Source: CAJXZP01 sp049606935 (GTDB lineage: Bacteria; Bacteroidota; Bacteroidia; Flavobacteriales_G; Salibacteraceae). From it: 7,303 nucleotides of DNA. Below, piece by piece: positions 1-6,448 of the stretch. Below the pieces are notes generated by a model. The model was given only the letters and a program-made list of their open reading frames with translations. It made no database searches and was not told where the DNA came from. Both the position numbers and the translations under genes were made by a program. The number at the start of each line of letters is the position of its first letter. Positions within the stretch are counted from its first letter, which is position 1. The stretch spans positions 1-7,303 of the forward strand of contig JBMYWA010000094.1 in the NCBI GenBank assembly GCA_049606935.1, in the 5' to 3' direction.

Positions 1-1
1 C

Positions 2-895
2 CTAAATGGTTTTGGTCAGAAATCTGAGTATACTTATCGTAACCCTTTGGATTCTAGTTTTAATTGCTATTTAACGGTATTGCCCGAAAACACCTCCATA
101 AAGGGTCTTTTAATACGGGATTTTAGCAGATTACCAAAGTTACCTAGCGATAGATCTTATCCTTTTAAGTGGAGGGATTTAGCCCTGGAAAATGGTTTTT
201 TAGTATTGTATACTGTAAGCTCCAATTATTTCCCTGAATTGTTTTATGATGAAAAACCATTGATTTTATTGGATGATATGGTTTATGAGGTGGTGAAAAA
301 ATACAATATTCCTTCGCAAAATATTTTTATTGGTGGAATTTCAGCCAGTGGAACTCGAGCTTTAAAATATACGCAATTTTGTAATCAGGGTAAATCAAGA
401 TTTGGTATTAAAATTTCGGGTGTATTTTCCGTTGATTCTCCACTTGATTTGGAGCGTTTTTATTTTTCCGCATTAAAGCATCACAAATATTTCAAAAAAG
501 GGATGAAATCTGAAGCTGAATTGGTTCAAAAGGTGTTTATGGAGCGATTGGGTAACCCATATGAAAATAAAGAATCTTATACACAAGCTTCTGTATATAG
601 TGCGTCAGATAATGATGGGGGCAATGCAAAGCAATTAAAAAAATCATCCGTATTGATGTTTCATGAGCCAGATATCGACTGGTGGTCGAATGAAAGGGGA
701 GCGATTTACTATGATATGAATTCTTATGATATAGCAGGAATGTACGTTTATTTGTTATCACAAAACCATATGGATATTGAGTTGATTACGACCTCTGGAT
801 TAGGGTTTGACCGGAATGGGAATCGTAATTGTCATTCTTGGACTATCGTAGATGAAAAATACTTAATAAATTGGATGGTGACTCGCTTAAAATGA
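2..895 (+). CDS. Putative serine alpha/beta hydrolase (esterase-like), 5' end cut by window
   Basis: The reading frame is open from base 2 to a TGA at 893-895, so about 297 residues of the C-terminal part are visible and the true start lies to the left. A TTG at 47 is in frame but nothing supports it as the start, since the protein-like sequence continues upstream of it. Counting from that TTG, a hydrophobic strand leads into GGISASG (residues 96-102), which looks like a nucleophile elbow with Ser99. An acidic candidate follows in HEPDIDWW (Asp209 or Asp211), and a late histidine lies in NCHSW (His263). The Ser-Asp-His order matches the alpha/beta hydrolase fold. The elbow reads GxSxSG, not the strict GxSxG, and the substrate cannot be told. 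Because the N-terminus is missing, I cannot say whether it is secreted. Hand-counted GC over several lines is about 34%, somewhat below the SDR gene further right. It could also be a non-catalytic relative. Confidence 0.6.
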   Translation, partial: LNGFGQKSEYTYRNPLDSSFNCYLTVLPENTSIKGLLIRDFSRLPKLPSDRSYPFKWRDLALENGFLVLYTVSSNYFPELFYDEKPLILLDDMVYEVVKKYNIPSQNIFIGGISASGTRALKYTQFCNQGKSRFGIKISGVFSVDSPLDLERFYFSALKHHKYFKKGMKSEAELVQKVFMERLGNPYENKESYTQASVYSASDNDGGNAKQLKKSSVLMFHEPDIDWWSNERGAIYYDMNSYDIAGMYVYLLSQNHMDIELITTSGLGFDRNGNRNCHSWTIVDEKYLINWMVTRLK

Positions 896-910
896 TTTGC
901 ATTACCGTTT

Positions 911-947
911 ATACAATTTGAGAACTATTAATGGGTATCCTATTTTG
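911..947 (+). promoter_or_regulatory. Weak candidate promoter for the 980-3122 gene run
   Basis: A TTTG at 917-920 and a TATTTTG at 941-947 are about 20 bases apart. They resemble the Bacteroidota -33 TTG and -7 TAnnTTTG elements, except that the -7 copy is one base short. The implied leader to the ATG at 980 is about 25 bases. This is the only promoter-like pair I see in the 84-base gap before the gene run. The match is imperfect in an AT-rich gap where chance matches are easy, so it is tentative. Confidence 0.25.
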
Positions 948-979
948 TATCTAATATTTTTACTCGTCAAATTTAGAAT

Positions 980-1369
980 ATGAATACAAAAAATGTAATG
1001 ATTGGAAGTGCTGCGTTTATGGCGGCTATAGGGTTAACTCTTTCATTTTTACCGGATGAAATATTGACTTTTTTTCAAGCGGGAAATAATCCAGTAGCTG
1101 TTATAGCTTGCCAATTACTAGGCGCTACCTATTTAGGTTTAGCCATGTTGAATGGGATGTCGAAAGGAATTACCATTGGTGGAATTTATAATAAGCCAAT
1201 TGCGGTAGGTAACTTTATGCATTTTGCAGTGGGCGTTATGGCTTTGATGAAAATTCAATCTAAAATGGAGATTAATAAGGAAGTGTTTGTAGTATTGACT
1301 ATAATTTATGCCGTTTTTGCTTTACTTTATGGATATATTTTTAGAACACATCCAATGTTAAAGAATTAG
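980..1369 (+). CDS. Small four-TM inner-membrane protein of unknown function
   Basis: This 129-residue protein is almost all membrane. Hydrophobic segments lie at about residues 5-24, 37-58, 73-92 and 101-121, with short loops such as FLPDEIL after the first and GGIYNKP before the third. No catalytic motif or obvious family signature is visible and I do not recognise a named family. Four closely packed helices with small residues (G, A) in the helices suggest a compact bundle. The ATG at 980 is preceded by an A/T-rich leader without a strong ribosome site, as is common in Bacteroidota. It is the first gene of a run of five same-strand genes, and its TAG stop is 5 bases from the start of the acetyltransferase gene, so the two are very likely co-transcribed. 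A DUF-type conserved hypothetical is the safest label. Confidence 0.75.
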   Translation: MNTKNVMIGSAAFMAAIGLTLSFLPDEILTFFQAGNNPVAVIACQLLGATYLGLAMLNGMSKGITIGGIYNKPIAVGNFMHFAVGVMALMKIQSKMEINKEVFVVLTIIYAVFALLYGYIFRTHPMLKN

Positions 1370-1374
1370 TGTTT

Positions 1375-1872
1375 ATGATCAAATTATTACCGTTTACCTC
1401 TGCAGATTTTGAGTTATTTAAAAGTTGGATGACCACCGAGGAAGATATGGTGCAGTTTGCAGGTACCATATTTACCTGGCCCGTTACCGATGAACAGTTG
1501 AGAAATTACTTGGCCCATCCCGATTTAAAGCCATTTAAAGTGGTTTTAAAAGATTCGGGAAAGATTGTTGGGCATTGTGAGTTTAATTACCAAAAAGGGC
1601 AGCATAGGCTTTCTAGAGTTCTTATTGCTAACAATACAGAAAGGGGAAAGGGATTAGGAGAGCAAATGATTCGAAAAATGGCGCAAACCTTTTTTGAGGA
1701 TACTTCTGTTTCGGAGGTGGATTTAAATGTATTTGCTTTCAATAAAGCTGCCATTAGATGTTACGAGAAGGTGGGTTTTGAAATTAACCCCACTAAATCG
1801 GTTCAAGTACCGGTAAACAATGAAACTTGGCTTTGTTTAAATATGATTTTAAAACGTGAAAGAATCACTTAA
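1375..1872 (+). CDS. GNAT-family N-acetyltransferase
   Basis: The 165-residue product has the length and motif order of a stand-alone GNAT domain, which transfers an acetyl group from acetyl-CoA to an amine. The pyrophosphate-binding motif A is RGKGLG at residues 90-95 (R/Q-x-x-G-x-G/A). Motif B follows with FNKAAIRCYEKVGF around 122-135, including Asn123 and the Tyr130 often used as general acid in this superfamily. The N-terminal part (LLPFTSADFELFKSWM) looks like the Acetyltransf_3/RimJ-like subgroup. The substrate may be an amino acid, a small amine or a protein N-terminus and cannot be decided from sequence. I chose ATG 1375. A GTG at 1369, overlapping the previous stop by one base, would add only two residues and remains possible. 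It is the second gene of the tight run and is cytoplasmic. Confidence 0.88.
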   Translation: MIKLLPFTSADFELFKSWMTTEEDMVQFAGTIFTWPVTDEQLRNYLAHPDLKPFKVVLKDSGKIVGHCEFNYQKGQHRLSRVLIANNTERGKGLGEQMIRKMAQTFFEDTSVSEVDLNVFAFNKAAIRCYEKVGFEINPTKSVQVPVNNETWLCLNMILKRERIT

Positions 1873-1887
1873 CGCTTAATTGATAAA

Positions 1888-2169
1888 ATGAATAAAATAT
1901 TAAATAATACCGTGTTATTCCTGCCTTTTGGGGTAATGGGAACTGCAATGTTGGCGGTGGGTGCATTGTTTAAAATGCTACATTATCCTGGGGCAGCAAT
2001 GACTCTTCAAGGTGGAATCATTTTGTTTTTCGTATTTGGAATATGGACACTCGCTAAAGTGTATTTCTCTGAAGGTAGCTTTACCGAGAAACTACTATGG
2101 ATGGCAGGTATGATCTTGGCTCCAGTAATTGTAATGTGGGTGTATCACATAAAAACCAAATTGATATGA
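1888..2169 (+). CDS. Three-TM mini-protein with GldL-like FKxxHxPGA motif
   Basis: This 93-residue protein has three predicted membrane segments, at about 9-30, 40-58 and 68-86. The first ends in GALFKMLHYPGA (25-36). That pattern is strongly reminiscent of the first membrane helix of GldL, the Bacteroidota gliding/type 9 secretion motor subunit (known GldL proteins carry GALFK followed by a His- or Pro-containing turn). Unlike GldL it has no long periplasmic C-terminal domain, it has a third hydrophobic segment, and its second segment (GGIILFFVFGIWTL) lacks the glutamate that matters in GldL proton conduction. It is therefore unlikely to be a motor subunit, and the motif may mark a wider family of small Bacteroidota membrane proteins. 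The gene starts 15 bases after the GNAT stop, and its TGA overlaps the next ATG (ATGA, 2166-2169), which implies translational coupling. Confidence 0.75.
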   Translation: MNKILNNTVLFLPFGVMGTAMLAVGALFKMLHYPGAAMTLQGGIILFFVFGIWTLAKVYFSEGSFTEKLLWMAGMILAPVIVMWVYHIKTKLI

Positions 2170-2543
2170 ATATAGAAGAAAACAAGTTAAATGCTATTGC
2201 ATTTTACCAATTGGCTTACGATGGTAACCCCGAGTTGGCGGTAGAAATGTACGTGGGTGACGATTACATTCAGCACAACCCGTTGGTAGGAAATGGCAAA
2301 CAGCCATTTATTGATTATTTCTTGCGTATGGGTAAGGAGTATGCTGATAAATCTATTGAATTTGTGCGCTGTATTGGTGAAGGGGAGTTGGTGGCATTGC
2401 ATACACATCAAGTATGGCCCGGGAACCAAGAGTATGTAACTATGGATTTCTTTCGCTTTGATGAAAATGGAAAGATTGTAGAGCATTGGGATGCCATGCA
2501 AGAAATACCAGAAACTACCTTAAACGGAAATACCATGTATTAA
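2166..2543 (+). CDS. SnoaL-like / NTF2-fold family protein
   Basis: The 125-residue product closely fits the small SnoaL-like group of the NTF2 superfamily, a cone-shaped alpha+beta barrel that binds or transforms small molecules. Visible hallmarks are an N-terminal helix with AIAFYQLAYDGNPELAVE (10-27), YIQHNP (34-39), VALHTHQVWPG (76-86), TMDFFRFDENGKIVEHWD (92-109) and the C-terminal QEIPET. The pocket residues His37, His79/His81, Asp94, His107 and Asp109 are polar and family-typical. Database entries often call such proteins predicted SnoaL-like aldol condensation-catalysing enzymes, but the real reaction of most of them is unknown. I chose ATG 2166 because the frame upstream (open from 2097) lies within the preceding gene and because the ATGA overlap is a standard coupled start. 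It is probably cytoplasmic. Confidence 0.9.
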   Translation: MNIEENKLNAIAFYQLAYDGNPELAVEMYVGDDYIQHNPLVGNGKQPFIDYFLRMGKEYADKSIEFVRCIGEGELVALHTHQVWPGNQEYVTMDFFRFDENGKIVEHWDAMQEIPETTLNGNTMY

Positions 2544-2546
2544 GCT

Positions 2547-3122
2547 ATGGAAGAGCGTTATTACCATACTTCCGAATCGGTAAAGGAATACATTAAAGCA
2601 GCTGAAGGGTTTAATGGACAACACCTAATAAGTCAATTAAATAAGGTGATTCCTGCAAAATCTAAGGTATTAGAGTTAGGTTCTGGACCTGGAACGGATT
2701 ACGAATTATTGGCTAAAACCCATCAGGTAGTAGGTTCTGATTACTCCGAAGAATTTCAAAAACATCTGAATAGCCATTTTCCCGATGGAGAGTTTTTGCA
2801 CTTAAATGCAGCTACTTTGGATACTTCGGAAAAGTTTGATGCCATTTATTCTAATAAAGTACTGCAACATCTCACGCAAGAAGAATTGGTGGAATCCGTA
2901 AAATTACAAGCAAAAACCTTAAATTCAAATGGCGTGATATGCCATTCCTTTTGGTATGGAAAAGGAAGTGAAGAGTTTAAAGGAATGCATGTGAATTACC
3001 AAAATACGGAGTCAGTTAAATCATTGTTTTCTAGTGTTTTTAATATTCTTACTTTAAGTAAATATAAGGAATTTGAAAAAGAGGACTCTATTGTTTTAAT
3101 CGCCAAAAAGAAAGACTTTTAA
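2547..3122 (+). CDS. SAM-dependent class I methyltransferase
   Basis: This 191-residue protein is a compact Rossmann-type methyltransferase. Motif I is VLELGSGPGTD (residues 41-51), the glycine-rich loop that binds S-adenosylmethionine. An acidic residue at the end of strand 2 (Asp65 in VVGSDYS) would contact the ribose hydroxyls. A later FDAIYSNKVLQHL stretch corresponds to the motif IV/post-motif region, followed by the usual LKxGG-like section, here NSNGVICHSFW. It matches the Methyltransf_11/25 type in size and layout. The acceptor cannot be told, and a small molecule is more likely than nucleic acid, as no DNA- or RNA-binding domain is attached. The ATG lies 3 bases after the SnoaL-like stop, making this the last gene of the tight run. 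No clear terminator follows before the AraC gene 87 bases on. Confidence 0.88.
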   Translation: MEERYYHTSESVKEYIKAAEGFNGQHLISQLNKVIPAKSKVLELGSGPGTDYELLAKTHQVVGSDYSEEFQKHLNSHFPDGEFLHLNAATLDTSEKFDAIYSNKVLQHLTQEELVESVKLQAKTLNSNGVICHSFWYGKGSEEFKGMHVNYQNTESVKSLFSSVFNILTLSKYKEFEKEDSIVLIAKKKDF

Positions 3123-3209
3123 AAAGTATTAAGTGTTAATCATTCGGTGTTTTGTGTAAGAAATAAACATGGATGTTGGTTGAATTTTGTAGTCATTATA
3201 ATTGCATTT

Positions 3210-4121
3210 ATGTCAGAAGAAATTTTAAAAATAGAATCCATTAGTCACCTGCATGAACTTATGGGTAAATCTAAGCCTACCAACCCGCTTATTAGTATTA
3301 TTGATACCGCAGGGCTTTCTATTCCAGAGGAATGGGTAGGGTTAAAATTCACTACTAACATGTATTCCATTGCCATGAAAGATGCTAGTTGTGCCATGGA
3401 TTATGGTCGTAATACTTACGATTTTGATGAAGGGGTGCTGATATTCACCGCTCCAAACCAGGTAATGTCTACCGCGAGATCACAAGAGGTAGGCGAGGTA
3501 AATGGCTGGATGCTATATTTTCATCCAGACTTAATTCGTAATACATCGCTAGGCCAAGCCATTGATTCGTATAACTTCTTTTCGTACGAAGTGCATGAAG
3601 CCCTGCATTTATCAGATGCAGAGCAAAAGGTGTTAACAGATTTTGTAGACATGATGAAATCAGAAATTGCCGAGCGTATTGATAATCACAGCCAAAAGGT
3701 TATTGTTTCTTCGTTAGAGTTGTTACTAAATTATAGTTCCCGTTATTACGAACGTCAGTTCAACACACGTACGGCTCAAAATAAAGACGTGGTATCGCAG
3801 TTCGAATCGGTATTGAAGGATTATTACCAAAGAGATCAGTTTGCCCAGGTAGGGCAGCCTTCAATGGAATACTTCGCAGATCAAATCAATTTATCGCCAA
3901 AGTATTTAAGCGACTTGCTAAAAAAAGAAACCGGTTCGGGTATTAAAGATCATTTAAACCTATTTTTAGTAGAAAAAGCCAAAACCTTATTGCTAAGTAA
4001 CAACCAAAACATTAGTGAAATAGCCTATAAACTAGGCTTTAATTATCCTCATTATTTTAGCCGATTATTTAAGTCTAAAACAGGCTTTACCCCAAACAAA
4101 TACAGAGAAAGTTTGAATTAA
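3210..4121 (+). CDS. AraC-family transcriptional regulator
   Basis: The 303-residue product has the standard AraC/XylS layout. An N-terminal ligand-sensing or dimerisation part (about 1-200) contains a cupin-like stretch (YDFDEGVLIFTAPNQVMS). The C-terminal DNA-binding domain has two helix-turn-helix units. The first is YFADQINLSPKYLSDLLKKE (from residue 221). The second spans about 267-300, including NISEIAYKLGFNYPHYFSRL and the signature SKTGFTPNKYR. I chose ATG 3210. The frame extends up to a GTG at 3147, but those 21 residues (Cys- and Ile-rich) do not look like this family. The 87-base gap after the methyltransferase is long enough for a separate promoter, and GAATTTTG at 3182-3189 is one mismatch from TAnnTTTG but lacks a well-spaced -33 TTG. 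Regulators of this type often control an adjacent oxidoreductase, so the SDR downstream is a plausible target, inferred from position only. Confidence 0.92.
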   Translation: MSEEILKIESISHLHELMGKSKPTNPLISIIDTAGLSIPEEWVGLKFTTNMYSIAMKDASCAMDYGRNTYDFDEGVLIFTAPNQVMSTARSQEVGEVNGWMLYFHPDLIRNTSLGQAIDSYNFFSYEVHEALHLSDAEQKVLTDFVDMMKSEIAERIDNHSQKVIVSSLELLLNYSSRYYERQFNTRTAQNKDVVSQFESVLKDYYQRDQFAQVGQPSMEYFADQINLSPKYLSDLLKKETGSGIKDHLNLFLVEKAKTLLLSNNQNISEIAYKLGFNYPHYFSRLFKSKTGFTPNKYRESLN

Positions 4122-4124
4122 ACG

Positions 4125-4149
4125 CACAAAGCGATTTGTGTTTTAATTT
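4125..4149 (+). terminator. Small GNRA-loop hairpin, likely weak intrinsic terminator after the AraC gene
   Basis: CACAAA (4125-4130), a GCGA tetraloop (4131-4134) and TTTGTG (4135-4140) form a perfect 6-bp stem, extendable by one G-T pair, and are followed by TTTTAATTT. It begins 3 bases after the AraC stop. The stem is short and AT-rich, so termination is probably partial, but the stable GNRA loop and T-rich tail make the placement meaningful. Confidence 0.5.
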
Positions 4150-4161
4150 CGGTGAAAGGTG

Positions 4162-4194
4162 TTTAATAAGCAGCTTAGAAGGAATTTACATTTG
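4162..4194 (+). promoter_or_regulatory. Candidate Bacteroidota-type promoter of the SDR gene
   Basis: TACATTTG at 4187-4194 is an exact match to the Bacteroidota -7 consensus TAnnTTTG. A TTTA at 4162-4165 sits about 21 bases upstream, where the -33 TTG is expected, but lacks the G. The start of transcription would be near 4200, giving a leader of about 25 bases to the ATG at 4226. The promoter lies just after the hairpin at 4125-4149, so it would separate the SDR gene from the AraC transcript. No operator for the regulator is recognisable. Confidence 0.5.
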
Positions 4195-4225
4195 CTGGGT
4201 AATTCAGAACCAAAAAGACAAAGAG

Positions 4226-5284
4226 ATGAAAACGATTGACAGAACAAAACCAGTAATGGTTACCGGGGCTACCGGATATGTAGCAGGTTGGTTAGTGAAA
4301 CAACTATTAGAAGATGGATTAACTATACATGCGGCCGTTCGTGATCCTAAAAACACCAAAAAGATAGCTCATTTAAACGCTATTGCCGAAAAAACATCTG
4401 GAAACATCAAGTACTTTAAAAGTGATTTATTGCAACCTGGTTCGTATGCCGAAGCTATGGCGGGTTGTGAACTAGTATACCATACGGCTTCGCCATTTGT
4501 ACTGGAGGTCAAAAATCCACAAACAGATTTAGTAGACCCAGCCGTAAATGGAACCAAAAACGTACTGGATACCGCTAATAGTACAGCATCGGTAAAAAGA
4601 GTAGTGGTTACCAGTAGTATGGCGGCTATTTATAACGATGTAAGCGATGTAGCAAAGGCTCCCAATGGTATTTTAACCGAAGAGGTTTGGAACACGGGCT
4701 CTTCGCTAGCGTATCAGCCGTATTCGTATTCTAAAACAATGGCCGAGAAAAAAGCATGGGAAATGGCTGGTGCGCAATCTAGCTGGGATTTAGTAACCAT
4801 AAACCCCAGCTTTGTAATGGGTCCACCCTTAAATCCACAGGAAGTAACTTCCGAAACTTTTAATGTACTTAAGCAAATGGGTGATGGTACTATGAAAGCA
4901 GGTGTTCCACGTATGGGTATTGGAGTAGTAGATGTAAGAGATGTAGCAAATGCCCATTATCAAGCAGGGTTTAACCCAAAAGCAAAAGGACGTTACATTA
5001 CATCGGGTACCAACACCAACTTTTTTGAAATGGGACAAACTTTACTCCCTAAGTTTGGTCATTCGCATCCCATACCTAAAAAAGCATTGCCCAAATGGTT
5101 AGTGATGTTGGTAGGACCGTTAACCAACAAACTCTTTACTTGGCGATACATCCGTAACAATATTGAGCATGAGTTTAAAGCCGATAATACGAAGATTAAA
5201 AAGGAACTAGGGGTTTCTTTTATGCCCTTAAAAACAACAATGGAAGACGCATTTCAAGTGTTGGTAGACGAAAAAATAGTGTGA
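4226..5284 (+). CDS. Extended SDR, dihydroflavonol-4-reductase-like NAD(P)-dependent aldehyde/ketone reductase
   Basis: This 352-residue protein is an extended short-chain dehydrogenase/reductase. The dinucleotide-binding motif TGATGYVA is at residues 13-20. AAVRD (36-40) has Arg39, typical of NADPH preference in this group, and SDLLQ contains Asp67 for adenine contact. The active site has VVVTSSMAA (Ser130/131) and YSYSK (Tyr166, Lys170 as YxxxK). VTINPSFVMGPP (190-201) and VDVRDVANAH (235-244) are conserved in the dihydroflavonol-4-reductase/cinnamoyl-CoA-reductase-like subgroup. Bacterial members commonly reduce aldehydes or ketones, but the natural substrate is unknown here. I chose ATG 4226. 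The frame stays open to a TTG at 4136, but that codon lies inside the terminator-like hairpin, and the candidate promoter at 4162-4194 would lie within the extended frame. It follows the AraC gene and precedes the MBL hydrolase by 54 bases. Confidence 0.92.
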   Translation: MKTIDRTKPVMVTGATGYVAGWLVKQLLEDGLTIHAAVRDPKNTKKIAHLNAIAEKTSGNIKYFKSDLLQPGSYAEAMAGCELVYHTASPFVLEVKNPQTDLVDPAVNGTKNVLDTANSTASVKRVVVTSSMAAIYNDVSDVAKAPNGILTEEVWNTGSSLAYQPYSYSKTMAEKKAWEMAGAQSSWDLVTINPSFVMGPPLNPQEVTSETFNVLKQMGDGTMKAGVPRMGIGVVDVRDVANAHYQAGFNPKAKGRYITSGTNTNFFEMGQTLLPKFGHSHPIPKKALPKWLVMLVGPLTNKLFTWRYIRNNIEHEFKADNTKIKKELGVSFMPLKTTMEDAFQVLVDEKIV

Positions 5285-5338
5285 TAATTCAATCGGTTTG
5301 GGTGTTATGCCTTGATCGTTTTTGAAAAGTAAACAGGT

Positions 5339-6370
5339 ATGAGCAAGCAATTTGGTGCAAAAGCTACAAAACAAGAATTAGCAAGATTTTCAGAATCTAA
5401 ACATTGGGATGGAAAAAAGTTTCTGAATCTGGAAGAAACTACCATGAATATTAACATTCAAGACGTACCCAAGCTTATGTATAAGCAGTTTTTCGACAAG
5501 AAAAACCGCGAACCCTTAGCACCTCTTCCTATTATTCCGTTTGACAAAGAATCGTTTTTGTCACCTGCCAATGAAATGAAATATATCTGGTTTGGCCATG
5601 CGGTGGTATTGATGCGTATGGCGGGTAAAACTTTGCTTATTGACCCCATGTTTGGGCCTAATGCCGCTCCAATATCTCCGTTTCCGGTAAAGCGTTTTAG
5701 CCAAAATACGCTGGCTATTATTGACGAATTACCCCAAATTGATGTGGTGCTGCTTACCCATGATCATTATGATCACCTAGATTTAGTTAGCATAAAAAAG
5801 CTATTGCCCAAAGTCAGCGAATACTATGTTGCACTTGGGGTAGGACGTCATTTGCAAAAATGGGGCGTAAAACCCGAGCAAATTTCCGAGTTTGATTGGT
5901 GGCAAGACCAAAAGCTGGGTGATATTAATATCACATTTACCCTAACGCGTCATTTTTCAGGCAGAGGATTAACCGATCGAGCCAAATCGTTATGGGGTGG
6001 TTGGGCATTTAAAACCAACACCGAGAATATATGGTTTTGTGGAGATGGTGGTTATGGTAAGCACTTTAAAGAAATTGGAAATAGACTAGGGCCATTTGAT
6101 TTTGCTTTTATGGAATCAGGGCAATACAACCAAAACTGGCACTTAATTCATATGTTTCCGGAAGAAAGTATTCAAGCTGCAAAAGATGCGCAAGTACAAA
6201 GCGCAATGCCATTTCATTGGGCAGGTTTTGCCTTAGCCCAACACAGCTGGACGGAATCGGTAGAGCGCTTTTTAGCCGAAGCTAATAAAAAAGAATTACC
6301 CGTATGTGTACCTAAATTGGGGGAGTTACGCCTTAAAAGCGACATGAAAACCGTGAATTGGTGGGAGTAG
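5339..6370 (+). CDS. MBL-fold metallo-hydrolase, NAPE-phospholipase D / RomA-like
   Basis: The 343-residue product is a metallo-beta-lactamase-fold hydrolase. The metal site is complete: HDHYDH gives His141, His143, Asp145 and His146, TRHFSGR gives His205, CGDGG gives Asp236 and PFHW gives His293. The segment HFSGRGLTDRAKSLWGGW (205-222) is characteristic of the NAPE-PLD branch, and the spacings resemble those of the ligands I recall for human NAPE-PLD (185/187/189/190, 253, 284, 343). That enzyme releases N-acylethanolamines from N-acyl-phosphatidylethanolamine. Bacterial relatives are variously annotated as RomA-like or UlaG-like Zn-dependent hydrolases, so a phosphodiesterase or lipid role is inferred, not shown. 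The roughly 80-residue N-terminal extension before the fold (SKQFGAKATKQELARF) fits this branch. There is no signal peptide or membrane segment. It lies 54 bases after the SDR gene with no clear terminator between, so co-transcription is likely. Confidence 0.9.
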   Translation: MSKQFGAKATKQELARFSESKHWDGKKFLNLEETTMNINIQDVPKLMYKQFFDKKNREPLAPLPIIPFDKESFLSPANEMKYIWFGHAVVLMRMAGKTLLIDPMFGPNAAPISPFPVKRFSQNTLAIIDELPQIDVVLLTHDHYDHLDLVSIKKLLPKVSEYYVALGVGRHLQKWGVKPEQISEFDWWQDQKLGDINITFTLTRHFSGRGLTDRAKSLWGGWAFKTNTENIWFCGDGGYGKHFKEIGNRLGPFDFAFMESGQYNQNWHLIHMFPEESIQAAKDAQVQSAMPFHWAGFALAQHSWTESVERFLAEANKKELPVCVPKLGELRLKSDMKTVNWWE

Positions 6371-6448
6371 AGTTGGGGTGTAAATGAACATGCGAACAAT
6401 AATCAACTCAGAATTTCCGTTAGCTATGTAACTTAAAACAAATACATT

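Noticed and set aside
537..761. Minus-strand frame of 74 codons opposite the hydrolase gene
   Set aside because: It is a shadow of the hydrolase reading frame, rich in His/Tyr/Leu with no domain. The same applies to minus frames at 4369-4557, 4829-5038, 5458-5649 and 6214-6399.
2097..2165. Upstream extension of the SnoaL-like frame
   Set aside because: It overlaps the preceding gene, its residues do not fit the family, and the ATGA at 2166 is a normal coupled start.
2187..2501. Minus-strand frame of 104 codons opposite the SnoaL-like gene
   Set aside because: It lies wholly within a well-supported gene on the other strand and its translation resembles no protein family.
3115..3127. AT-rich near-palindrome ACTTTTAAAAAGT after the methyltransferase
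   Set aside because: There is no loop, no GC pairs and no T-tract, so it is not a credible terminator.
3147..3209. GTG-started N-terminal extension of the AraC regulator
   Set aside because: The added residues are unlike the family and the ATG at 3210 gives a standard-length protein.
6370..6409. GAGTTG and CAACTC inverted repeat after the MBL gene
   Set aside because: It is a 6-bp stem with a 28-base loop and no T-tract, expected by chance.
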